Origin: an uncultured Alphaproteobacteria bacterium
GTDB lineage: Bacteria > Pseudomonadota > Alphaproteobacteria > Rickettsiales > UBA1997
Reading direction: 5' to 3'
DNA: 6,262 nt
NCBI GenBank assembly: GCA_903898475.1
Contig: CAIUFU010000187.1
Location: forward strand, 1-6,262
Part shown: piece by piece, positions 1 to 6,174 of the stretch
How the letters are laid out: each line of letters begins with the position of its first letter
Position numbering within the stretch: position 1 is the first letter of the stretch
Notes under the pieces: generated by a model
The model's input: the letters and a program-made list of their open reading frames with translations, nothing else
What the model was told of the DNA's origin: nothing
Database searches by the model: none
Position numbers and translations under genes: made by a program

Positions 1-176
1 GTGGTGACAGATCTGAGCGCATTAGAACTTACAACTTTCCTCAAAGTCGTGTTACCGACCATCGCATTAATTTAACCAGCTATCGAATTGATGAGATTAT
101 GCTGGGCGAATTAGATGAGTTTATTAACGCTCTGACTGCGGATGACCAAGCGAAGAAGATGTCGCAAGAGGATTAA
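1..176 (+). CDS. prfA: Peptide chain release factor 1, C-terminal end (5' part outside window)
   Basis: Release factor 1 recognises UAA and UAG stop codons in the ribosomal A site and triggers hydrolysis of peptidyl-tRNA. Only the last 57 full codons are here, read in the frame starting at position 3, with the TAA stop at 174-176. The fragment reads GDRSERIRTYNFPQSR, then VTDHRINLTSYRIDEIM, then an acidic tail ending in SQED. The RTYNFPQ..VTDHRINLT block is characteristic of RF1; RF2 has a different sequence here, so the two can be told apart. The GGQ loop and the stop-codon recognition motif lie upstream of the window and cannot be checked. The stop overlaps the stop of the converging gene on the other strand. 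In many bacteria prfA is followed by the prmC methyltransferase gene; here the next gene is on the opposite strand instead. Confidence 0.95.
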   Translation, partial: GDRSERIRTYNFPQSRVTDHRINLTSYRIDEIMLGELDEFINALTADDQAKKMSQED

Positions 177-1327
177 ATAACGCGTTCATCATTGATTGGC
201 ACTATTTGACTGTAGCGATTCTGCGCTGTTGTTGTTCTGGGAGTGTCTCTAAAAACTATCGGCGCTATTTCATCTAGGTCATTGTTGAGTGGCGGGTTAA
301 TGCCGGTCTCAATATCGACAACTGCTACATGATTTGGTGCTGGTGGTGTGATGGTATGATATTCGCCATCCGTTGCAAAATCTCTTAAAATTGGGTGCAA
401 AAAAGTCTCCGCAAATTCGCGACCACTTTCGCTATCAATTCTTTCGCAATGAGATGTGAATTTCTCGTAAAATCCCTCATATTTTTGACGCAGATCATCC
501 AAATCAACATTGGGCAGATTGTTGACCGGGTCATTTGTCGATCGCGCTTTCTGCAACGCGCCAATAAAATGAGCGTAAGCCAATGTTTGTATTAGGCAGG
601 GATCGGTAATAGGATGTCTTTGTCGATCTGCATAAAAATTCGCCCCGTAATCTAAGCGATGTCTCATCAAAATATCTTTTTGAGAGCGAGCGCTGGCAAG
701 AGAATCTTCGTCCAAAGAGGTCGACAAATCTGTCGCGAGAGGTGTTTGAGTAAAAATATGATTCATTAATGCGACCGCGTCTTGCGCGGAAGATGCGGGA
801 TTTGTTTTTAAAGCTGCAATTACTGATTCGCTAAAATCGTTTAGCAAGGAAGTGACTCCGCAATTAAGAGCTTGGTTTAAAAATTCTGGCTGAAGGCCAA
901 ATCTTGCTCGGTCAATTTGGTTGGGTTCTCCCACAGCTACTTGGGTTCTTCTTTGGTTATAACGCTGTCGGCGATCGATTATTAACTCTGTTAAAAAGCT
1001 TACTGTTCCGACGTCAGCTAAAACCATTCCTACAGGCAATAAAGCCTGTTCACCACTAAACACGCCGGCATAGACCATTGTTAATCCGGCAGCGCTTGAG
1101 AAGAGTTCGAGTGATTGGCGTAATCTTGTTGGTAGATTTTCTCTGTTGTTTATATCGGCCCGAAATCTTTGAAAAAAATTTCTAAAGGAAGCGGCAATCG
1201 TCTCGGGGTTGTGGTTCCTTCTGAAATAATTAATTATTGATTCTAAGTTTGCGTTTAATGGCGTTTCGTTGATTAAAATTAGACCTTGGGATGGTTGTTC
1301 TGGATAGATTAGAGTCGTTCTAGACAT
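173..1327 (-). CDS. Unrecognised 384-aa protein with a hydrophobic helical hairpin
   Basis: I do not recognise this protein. I chose the ATG at 1327-1325 because it lies 13 bases after the stop of the ileS fragment. The frame stays open to an ATG at 1390, but that start would overlap ileS by about 50 bases. Neither start has a clear Shine-Dalgarno sequence. From the chosen start, residues 1-70 are polar. Residues about 74-91 and 95-117 are two hydrophobic stretches separated by a short SGEQ turn, followed by a strongly basic segment (RRQRYNQRR, 119-127), so a two-helix membrane hairpin is plausible. Residues about 130-325 look soluble and helical. The last 55 or so residues are rich in Pro, Asn and Thr and probably disordered. 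There is no signal peptide, and I see no catalytic motif. The long uninterrupted frame and gene-like position support a real gene. It may be lineage-specific or a host-directed protein, but nothing in the sequence proves that. Confidence 0.75.
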   Translation of the reverse strand: MSRTTLIYPEQPSQGLILINETPLNANLESIINYFRRNHNPETIAASFRNFFQRFRADINNRENLPTRLRQSLELFSSAAGLTMVYAGVFSGEQALLPVGMVLADVGTVSFLTELIIDRRQRYNQRRTQVAVGEPNQIDRARFGLQPEFLNQALNCGVTSLLNDFSESVIAALKTNPASSAQDAVALMNHIFTQTPLATDLSTSLDEDSLASARSQKDILMRHRLDYGANFYADRQRHPITDPCLIQTLAYAHFIGALQKARSTNDPVNNLPNVDLDDLRQKYEGFYEKFTSHCERIDSESGREFAETFLHPILRDFATDGEYHTITPPAPNHVAVVDIETGINPPLNNDLDEIAPIVFRDTPRTTTAQNRYSQIVPINDERVI

Positions 1328-1340
1328 GGATTTGAGGGTT

Positions 1341-2156
1341 TTATTTACTAATTCCAACCAGCAACTGATCTTCCTCGAGCTGGTTTTCAAAAGAGAATTC
1401 AGTTCTTTCTTTGGCAGCGGCAGCGTCAGAGGTGCAAATTAGTTCTCGAGCTAAAACTTGTTCTGAAATGTATTTTTCAAAACTGTGAGCCACTTCAAGA
1501 ATACGTGAATTTGGTGAGAAAATTTTCAGAGAAATGTGGTCAGAAATATTCAAATCTGCATCTTTTCTGTTTTGCTGAATGGCGCGAATGATGTCGCGCG
1601 CGATGCCTTCGTCTTCTAATTCTTTAGTAACTTCGATATCTAGCTGAACCAAGTAATCATTGGTTGAAAGGGCTGCGATGGCGAATTTCTTTTCGTCATT
1701 ATTTTTTGTCGCAAGTTTCAATTCGAAATCATCTCCTTCCAAAACTACGCCGGCGATTTCAATTTCTTTTTCGGAGATTTTTTTCCAGTCACCAGATTTT
1801 GCAGCGCCCGTAATTTCTTTAATTTTTGCACCAAATTTAGCGCCGATTTTTTTGAAATTTATCTGCAATTTCAACTCAGCTAATTCAGAAATTTCTTCCT
1901 TAATTTCGATTGATTTTACGTTAACTTCTTCAGCGATAATTTCGGAGAAAGGCAAAATGCGTGCGGCATTTTTGCCAATTACGATTAGTTTATTTAGAGG
2001 CAAACGAACGCGGAGATTTTTATTGTCGCGAATTGACAGGGCAACGGAGCAGAGGTTGCGCACTAGATCCATGTCGGCGACTAGTTCTTTTTCGTCAGGC
2101 AAAAAAGATAGTTCGGGGAAGTCTTGCAGGTGGATGGAATTTTTGCGATTGATCAC
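1341..2156 (-). CDS. ileS: Isoleucyl-tRNA synthetase C-terminal fragment (5'-truncated ileS; probable pseudogene or one half of a split gene)
   Basis: The 271 residues match the C-terminal end of long-type isoleucyl-tRNA synthetase. SIHLQDFPE (7-15) is the linker after the helical anticodon-binding region. DMDLVRNLCSVALSIRD (29-45) followed by NLRVRLPL (47-54) is the conserved helix and loop. Residues about 179-208, starting ELEDEGIARDIIRAIQQ, are the typical end domain (DUF5915-like). Full IleRS of this type is roughly 1,000 or more residues, so the Rossmann catalytic fold, HIGH and KMSKS motifs, editing domain and most of the anticodon-binding domain are missing. This piece cannot charge tRNA alone. 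The first possible start is GTG at 2156-2154. Four codons further upstream, in frame, is a TAA (2171-2169), and no ileS-like sequence follows in the 150 bases before purM. The frame shows no internal decay, so the break is either recent or the tail is kept as a separate protein. A complete ileS, or its 5' part, should exist elsewhere in the genome. Confidence 0.85.
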   Translation of the reverse strand: MINRKNSIHLQDFPELSFLPDEKELVADMDLVRNLCSVALSIRDNKNLRVRLPLNKLIVIGKNAARILPFSEIIAEEVNVKSIEIKEEISELAELKLQINFKKIGAKFGAKIKEITGAAKSGDWKKISEKEIEIAGVVLEGDDFELKLATKNNDEKKFAIAALSTNDYLVQLDIEVTKELEDEGIARDIIRAIQQNRKDADLNISDHISLKIFSPNSRILEVAHSFEKYISEQVLARELICTSDAAAAKERTEFSFENQLEEDQLLVGISK

Positions 2157-2162
2157 GTTGTT

Positions 2163-2201
2163 TGGAAATTAATTTTGGAAATTGATTGTGGAAACTGGGC
2201 C
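2163..2201. repeat. Three-unit 13-bp direct repeat upstream of the ileS fragment
   Basis: The octamer TGGAAATT starts at 2163 and 2176, and TGGAAACT starts at 2189, exactly 13 bases apart. Units 1 and 2 agree at 11 of 13 positions; unit 3 is more diverged and runs into the palindromic element. It sits between the truncated ileS start and the inverted repeat and contains the TAA that closes the ileS frame. It could be a replication-slippage product at a rearrangement junction or chance in AT-rich DNA. Confidence 0.4.
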
Positions 2202-2285
2202 CCGCAGTAAATGCGGGGTGACACCGAGAGAGAAGTGAGATGAAACTTAAACTAAAGTTTGTCACCCCGCATTTACTGCGGGGTC
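2198..2285. repeat. 88-bp element of two inverted copies of a 25-bp palindrome
   Basis: Positions 2198-2222 and 2261-2285 are reverse complements at 24 of 25 positions. Each copy is itself a hairpin: CCCCGCA, a five-base loop GTAAA, then TGCGGGG. The 38-base centre (2223-2260) holds another perfect 6-bp hairpin, AAACTT (2243-2248) with AAGTTT (2255-2260). The unit could therefore fold either as one long cruciform or as three small hairpins. GC-rich palindromes of the form GTCACCCCGC...GCGGGGTC resemble the dispersed palindromic repeats common in Rickettsiales and related genomes; family assignment is inference, since only one element is in view. There is no T-run after either arm, so it is not a classical intrinsic terminator, although in RNA the stem could still slow polymerase or protect the purM mRNA 3' end. 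It lies between the purM stop and the truncated ileS. Confidence 0.85.
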
Positions 2286-2322
2286 TAGTGCGCGGTTAAG
2301 GACTGGCTTTGAAAAATCAGTT

Positions 2323-3315
2323 TTAAACCAACTCCCCAATCACAAAAACTTCTTCACCAGCTTTTGCTAAAACATTTTTCACTTCATCAGCGTCAGATTT
2401 TTCAACCACCAAAACCATGCCAATGCCGCAATTGAAAGTGCGGTGCATTTCTTCGTCGGTGACGTTTCCAAGTTTTTGTAAGTAATCGAAAATTTCTGGG
2501 CGAGTCCAAGATTTGTAATCAATTTTTGGTGTAACATTTTTCGACAAAACGCGTGGCAGATTTTCGGTTAACCCGCCGCCAGTAATGTGTGACAAGGCTT
2601 TTACTTTGCCGGTTTTAAGTGCTTCTAGGCAAGATTTTACGTAGATTTTTGTCGGAGTAAGCAGCGCTTCGCCAACAGTTTTTTCGTCCGAAAATTTGTC
2701 AGAAAATTTCACAGAATTTTGTGACAAAATGTAACGCGCTAGCGAGTAACCATTTGAGTGAACGCCGCTTGATTTAAGGCCGATTAAAACGTCACCAGCT
2801 TTAGTTTCTCTCGGCAAAATTTGATCGCGCTCAACGGCGCCAACGGCGAATCCCGCCAAATCATAATCTCCCGCTTGATACATGCCGGGCATTTCAGCAG
2901 TTTCGCCACCGATTAAAGCGCAGCCCGCTTGCTTGCAACCATCGGCAATGCCTTTGATAACTTGGGTTGCAACTTCAACTTCAAGCTTAGAACAAGCAAA
3001 ATAATCTAAAAAGAAAAGTGGCTCGGCGCCTTGAACCACAAGGTCGTTTACCGACATTGCAACTAGATCAATTCCAATCGTGTCGTGTTTTCCAACTTCA
3101 ATTGCGACTTTTAATTTTGTGCCAACGCCGTCAGTTGAAGAAACCAAAACCGGATCGCGGAAGTTGCATTTTTTCAAATCAAAGAGCGCGCCGAAGCCGC
3201 CCAAATCAGAGTCTGCGCCAACGCGTTTAGTTGCTTTTGCGAATGGTTTAATTCGATTAATTAATTCGTTTCCAGCGTCGATATCGACACCAGCTTGTTT
3301 GTAATTTAGGGACAT
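2323..3315 (-). CDS. purM: Phosphoribosylformylglycinamidine cyclo-ligase (AIR synthetase)
   Basis: PurM carries out the fifth step of de novo purine synthesis: ATP-dependent ring closure of formylglycinamidine ribonucleotide to 5-aminoimidazole ribonucleotide, in the cytosol. The 330-residue protein is close to the usual length (about 345 in E. coli) and appears complete. Family signatures seen in order are the N-terminal YKQAGVDIDAGNELI (5-19), the ATP-binding loop DGVGTK (62-67), GIDLVAMSVNDLVVQGAEP (81-99), GGETAEMPGMY (136-146), SSGVHSNGYSLAR, and near the C-terminus LSHITGGGLTENLPRVL. The ATG at 3315-3313 puts the first motif in its normal place; the only Shine-Dalgarno-like bases are a weak AAGA. 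The gene diverges from the DUF2066 gene across 82 bases. In many bacteria purN follows purM; here the repeat element and the ileS fragment lie downstream instead. Confidence 0.97.
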   Translation of the reverse strand: MSLNYKQAGVDIDAGNELINRIKPFAKATKRVGADSDLGGFGALFDLKKCNFRDPVLVSSTDGVGTKLKVAIEVGKHDTIGIDLVAMSVNDLVVQGAEPLFFLDYFACSKLEVEVATQVIKGIADGCKQAGCALIGGETAEMPGMYQAGDYDLAGFAVGAVERDQILPRETKAGDVLIGLKSSGVHSNGYSLARYILSQNSVKFSDKFSDEKTVGEALLTPTKIYVKSCLEALKTGKVKALSHITGGGLTENLPRVLSKNVTPKIDYKSWTRPEIFDYLQKLGNVTDEEMHRTFNCGIGMVLVVEKSDADEVKNVLAKAGEEVFVIGELV

Positions 3316-3397
3316 TTTTCTTGCGATTTAAGAAGGGGGCGCAAAGCTTGATAAATATGGCTCCACGAGATGTTTAATTCTTTTTGTTCAATTCCAA
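3316..3397. promoter_or_regulatory. Divergent purM / DUF2066-operon promoter region
   Basis: Transcription in both directions must start in or near these 82 bases, since both flanking genes point outward. A weak sigma70-like pair for the + strand is TTGATA (3348-3353) and TTTAAT (3373-3378), with a long 19-base spacer. For the - strand, TTAAAC (3377-3372) and TTATCA (3354-3349) are 17 bases apart and overlap the same boxes. None matches the consensus well. I see no purine riboswitch or clear PurR-type operator. Confidence 0.3.
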
Positions 3398-4474
3398 ATG
3401 TCGAGAATTTTTTTACTTTTATTCAGCGTTTTCTGCGCTTTTTCCAATTTTTCTTTTGCGGCCGATAGTAGCATTTACTCGGTGGCAAATGTTGCAGTTA
3501 GCGTTTCAGGAAAATCTCCAACCGACGCCAGAAATCTAGCGGTTGCAACCGCCAGACGGGACGCTTTTTTAATTTTGCTGACTCGCCTCGACATGAATAT
3601 CAATGTTGCCGATAACGTCAGTAATGACGAAATTTCTGACATGGTGCGCTCAGAACAAACTGACGGCGAGAAAGTTGCGGGCAGCACTTATTCGGCAACT
3701 TTTAACATCTTATTTGCCAAGGATTTTGTTGATCACATTTTGTCTAAAAAGAAACCGGCGCAAGTGGCGGATGTTTTGGCAAAAACTGAAGAATCTTATT
3801 TGTTAATTCCGGTGAAAATGGTGAAGAAGCAGCCAATTGTTTGGGAAGAAAACAATGACTGGAGAAAAGCGGTGGTGAAAAGTTTGGGCAAAAAAAATCT
3901 CTCCAAGAAATTTGTAATTCCTGATGCCGATCTAAATAATTTGTCACTTTTAGGTCGTGACAATGTTGCAATTGTGGGCTACGCCGAATTAGAAACCATG
4001 ATTACTAGATATGGAAATGCAGCGGCTTACACCTTGTTTTTCACTTACGACGAAATCGAAAATAAGGTGAATATCAATGTTTACTACATCCGCAAAATGC
4101 AGCGTAAACAGTTTAAACTGAGCTTCATTAATGTTGATCGTTTGGGCTATGAAGCCTTGATTGACAAAGTTGCAGATAAGGTGGTCGATTATTTGAACTC
4201 ACCGCAAATTAGCGAAAATAAAATCATTACTTCCAACATTGTTCGCATTCAAATTCCCATCACCAGCTTGAATGGCTGGCTGGCGACAAAAAACAAAATC
4301 GAAACTAGCAATTTGGTAAATCAATTAAACATTGAATCGATCTCGCGCGACCAGGCTTTGATCTCGGTGAATTATCTAAATAGCGAGGTTGATATTTCTG
4401 AGGCGTTTCTAGGAATTGGCATTTTGCTCAATAAAAAATCGGAAAATCTCTACACAATTTTTACCGCAAACTAG
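3398..4474 (+). CDS. Exported DUF2066 domain-containing protein
   Basis: This 358-residue protein begins with a clear Sec signal peptide: Arg3, a hydrophobic core from Ile4 to about Phe18, and a likely signal peptidase I site after Ser-Phe-Ala at residue 21. The mature protein should be periplasmic. Residues about 26-115 match my memory of the DUF2066 pattern: YSVANVAVSVSGKSPTDAR, then ATARRDAFLILLTRLDM, and later GSTYSATFNILFAKDFV. A WEENNDWRKA segment (149-158), also typical of the family, follows a short LLIPVK strand (135-140). The rest is mixed alpha/beta with no further membrane segment, and no catalytic residues are evident. The family's function is unknown; in Alphaproteobacteria it commonly sits next to an AI-2E-type permease, as here. 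The start is fixed by the signal peptide although no Shine-Dalgarno sequence is visible. The stop is one base before the permease ATG, so the two are probably translationally coupled. Confidence 0.85.
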   Translation: MSRIFLLLFSVFCAFSNFSFAADSSIYSVANVAVSVSGKSPTDARNLAVATARRDAFLILLTRLDMNINVADNVSNDEISDMVRSEQTDGEKVAGSTYSATFNILFAKDFVDHILSKKKPAQVADVLAKTEESYLLIPVKMVKKQPIVWEENNDWRKAVVKSLGKKNLSKKFVIPDADLNNLSLLGRDNVAIVGYAELETMITRYGNAAAYTLFFTYDEIENKVNINVYYIRKMQRKQFKLSFINVDRLGYEALIDKVADKVVDYLNSPQISENKIITSNIVRIQIPITSLNGWLATKNKIETSNLVNQLNIESISRDQALISVNYLNSEVDISEAFLGIGILLNKKSENLYTIFTAN

Positions 4475-4475
4475 C

Positions 4476-5531
4476 ATGAAAACCAAAGATAAAGTGATCT
4501 CGATGATTTTAATTTTATCAGCGCTTTTCTGGCTGATTTATTTGGTGAAATCGGTTTTAACTCCCTTCATTTTTTCACTGATTATCGCTTATTTTTTGGA
4601 TCCTTTGGTCGATCGTCTTTGCTCCAAATGTAAGCTGTCGCGCGCCGCTGCAACCTCGCTGATTCTGGGATTATTTTTGATTACTTTGGTTGGTCTTTGT
4701 GCGCTGTTAATGCCGATAATTTACGAACAATTTTTGTCTTTAGTTGAGGCGCTTCCGGGATATTTTCAAACCGTGGTTAATGATTTTTATCCAAAGATTG
4801 CAGGTACCCTCAATAAGGCAGGATTTCAACTTGATGACAATTTTTCGCACCTAATTGCTAACGAACAAATGACGACAAAATTTGTCGATTTGTCACAAAA
4901 TATTTTCAATAATGCGCTGAGCTCTTCAGCGTTTCTAATCAATATTTTATCACTGATTTTTATCACGCCGATTTTGGTTTTTTACCTGCTAAAAGATTGG
5001 GATATTTTGGTTAATAAAATTGGCAATTATTTGCCCCGTTCAGTTTCTTCTCCGGTTAGAAAAATTGCTGTCGATATCGACAAAACCTTGTCGGGATATG
5101 TTCGCGGTCAGTTTAATGTTTGCCTAATTTTAGTAATTATTTACTCAAGTTTGCTAAGTTTTACCGGACTTAATTTCGGTTTTTTAATCGGTTTCTTAAC
5201 CGGACTTTTCTCTTTCATCCCCTACGTCGGAATGCTCTCTGGCGTGACTGCAGCAATTGCTGTGGCGCTATTTCAATGGGGTTTTGATACTAGTCATATC
5301 AGTGCAGTTTCGCTGGTTTTCATCTTCGGACAAATTGTTGAATCAAACTTTTTAACCCCAAAATTAATCGGCGCCAAAATTGGTCTTCATCCGGTTTGGT
5401 TGATTTTTGGTTTGTTTATTTTCGGTGCGCTATTTGGCTTTATCGGAGTTTTGGTAGCAGTTCCCCTCACCGCAATTTGCGGCGTTATTATCAAGCATTT
5501 TGCTTTAGAATATAAAAAGAAATTCACCTAA
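4476..5531 (+). CDS. AI-2E family (PerM/TqsA-like) membrane permease
   Basis: A 351-residue polytopic inner-membrane protein of the AI-2E transporter family, whose members include E. coli TqsA (AI-2 export) and PerM; the substrate cannot be deduced here. Hydrophobic segments lie at about 8-40, 60-83, 152-171, 213-230, 233-269, 275-290 and 305-340. Between the second and third is a soluble stretch of some 65 residues. Family landmarks are LDPLVDRL (41-48), FYLLKDWD (169-176), GYVRGQ (207-212), FSFIPYVG (245-252), ESNFLTPKLIGAKIGLHPVW (289-308) and FGFIGVLVAVPLTA (320-333). The length is normal. The frame is open upstream to an ATG at 4416, but that would overlap the DUF2066 gene by about 59 bases and add a polar tail before the first helix; the ATG at 4476 gives a standard MKTKDK start. 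The next ATG follows the stop directly, indicating an operon. Confidence 0.93.
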   Translation: MKTKDKVISMILILSALFWLIYLVKSVLTPFIFSLIIAYFLDPLVDRLCSKCKLSRAAATSLILGLFLITLVGLCALLMPIIYEQFLSLVEALPGYFQTVVNDFYPKIAGTLNKAGFQLDDNFSHLIANEQMTTKFVDLSQNIFNNALSSSAFLINILSLIFITPILVFYLLKDWDILVNKIGNYLPRSVSSPVRKIAVDIDKTLSGYVRGQFNVCLILVIIYSSLLSFTGLNFGFLIGFLTGLFSFIPYVGMLSGVTAAIAVALFQWGFDTSHISAVSLVFIFGQIVESNFLTPKLIGAKIGLHPVWLIFGLFIFGALFGFIGVLVAVPLTAICGVIIKHFALEYKKKFT

Positions 5532-5744
5532 ATGTTTGATAAAAAACACATTGAGTTTGACGATTTTATCGATCCGGATGTTGAAATTGAAACCGGCGTC
5601 ACCATCGATCCCAAAGCTAAGCTGGTGAATTTTGCTAAAATAAAAGTGGTGGCAATTGATCCGAGAATCCACAAAGAAATTGATGAATCGATGAAGCGGA
5701 TTGAGAAAAATCTGCAGAAGTTAAAGGCGCTGGTGCGGGAGTAA
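5532..5744 (+). CDS. 70-aa protein with five hexapeptide-type repeats and a C-terminal coiled coil
   Basis: I know no family for this protein. Its ATG follows the permease stop with no gap, so it is the third gene of the operon and probably depends on translational coupling. Residues 13-42 divide into five uninterrupted hexads: IDPDVE, IETGVT, IDPKAK, LVNFAK, IKVVAI. Each has an aliphatic residue at position 1 and Val or Ala at position 5, the pattern of left-handed beta-helix (hexapeptide) proteins such as GlmU and LpxA. Five hexads make under two turns, so it could be stable only as an oligomer or against a partner. Residues 46-70 form a charged helix with hydrophobics at 46, 50, 54, 57, 61, 64 and 68, a good heptad pattern for a coiled coil. 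There is no signal peptide or membrane segment. In many Alphaproteobacteria the gene after this permease is hdaA (DnaA-related); this protein is not related to it. It could be a small trimeric scaffold or a remnant of a larger acyltransferase. Confidence 0.75.
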   Translation: MFDKKHIEFDDFIDPDVEIETGVTIDPKAKLVNFAKIKVVAIDPRIHKEIDESMKRIEKNLQKLKALVRE

Positions 5745-5746
5745 TT

Positions 5747-6079
5747 CTAGAGCAGAAATTTTTGAATTGCGGTTAGAATGGCAATTACAGATGTGAATAT
5801 GATGGTTATGCGAGCGGTTAAATCAAATTTCAAAGCCTCTAAATCTTTTTTAGTTTCAGCTTTAAATAGCTCGATGTCTTTTCTTAAGAGAGCAAATTCT
5901 GTTTCAGTATTTTTCTCTAAATCTTTAAGATCTTGCTTAGTGGCTAAGCCATTTTCATTGACTTCGGTAACAATCTGAGCGTGGGCTTCAGCCTGTTCTT
6001 GCGTGAAACCAACTTTCTTAAGTCGGTGCATGATTTCAATTTGTGTGAGAGGACGCGGCATGGTTTGTGAGGAGAACAT
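5747..6079 (-). CDS. Small coiled-coil protein with C-terminal membrane anchor (DUF1640-like)
   Basis: This 110-residue protein has three parts. Residues about 11-46 form an amphipathic head with GFTQEQAEAHAQIVTEV (24-40). Residues about 48-88 are a highly charged predicted coiled coil (ATKQDLKDLEKNTETEF, then LFKAETKKDLEALKFDL). Residues about 91-109 are a single hydrophobic segment ending the protein in KFLL. This order of 'Gly-Phe/Val..EQAEA' head, ATK.DL coiled coil and C-terminal anchor resembles bacterial DUF1640/CCDC90-type proteins, whose role is unknown; the assignment is from memory of the pattern. The N-terminus should be cytosolic with the tail in the inner membrane. An ATG at 6061-6059 giving MPRPLTQIEI is an alternative start; neither start has a Shine-Dalgarno sequence. 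The stop is two bases from the stop of the converging 70-aa gene. Confidence 0.8.
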   Translation of the reverse strand: MFSSQTMPRPLTQIEIMHRLKKVGFTQEQAEAHAQIVTEVNENGLATKQDLKDLEKNTETEFALLRKDIELFKAETKKDLEALKFDLTARITIIFTSVIAILTAIQKFLL

Positions 6080-6154
6080 GTTGGTGGGGGTTTTGGGTTA
6101 TTATTTTGATGATCTTTGTGGAGATCGTAGTGGCAAAAATTATTTTCGGCTAAA

Positions 6155-6174
6155 TAAAGAACAAGAATTCTTTA
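6155..6174. other. AT-rich inverted repeat in the 6080-6250 intergenic region
   Basis: TAAAGAA (6155-6161) and TTCTTTA (6168-6174) form a perfect 7-bp inverted repeat around a 6-base loop, between the divergent coiled-coil gene and the gene starting at 6251. It could be an operator half-site pair or a weak hairpin. An inverted repeat this short in AT-rich DNA can be chance. The rest of the 171-base gap shows only a TTGACT (6196-6201) that could be a -35 box for the downstream gene, without a convincing -10 box. Confidence 0.25.

Noticed and set aside
1328..1390. 21-residue N-terminal extension of the 384-aa protein
   Set aside because: It would overlap the end of ileS by about 50 bases and is encoded by bases already explained as IleRS sequence; the ATG 13 bases after the ileS stop is more natural.
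1660..2172. 170-aa open frame on the + strand
   Set aside because: It lies antisense to the ileS fragment, whose sequence is clearly conserved. The Ser/Phe-rich product is a typical shadow of AT-rich coding DNA.
2198..2285. CRISPR array or Rho-independent terminator
   Set aside because: There are only two copies, in inverted orientation, so it is not CRISPR. No T-run follows either arm, so it is not a classical terminator.
2157..2322. Missing 5' part of ileS hidden by a simple frameshift
   Set aside because: I read upstream of the GTG start and found only repeats and the end of purM; 166 bases cannot hold the missing 700 or more residues.
3018..3304. Two overlapping + strand open frames of 70-74 aa
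   Set aside because: Both are antisense to the highly conserved 5' part of purM and have no ribosome binding site or sensible protein features.
4416..4475. 20-residue extension of the permease
   Set aside because: It overlaps the DUF2066 gene and adds a polar stretch before the usual short cytosolic start; the ATG one base after the upstream stop is preferred.
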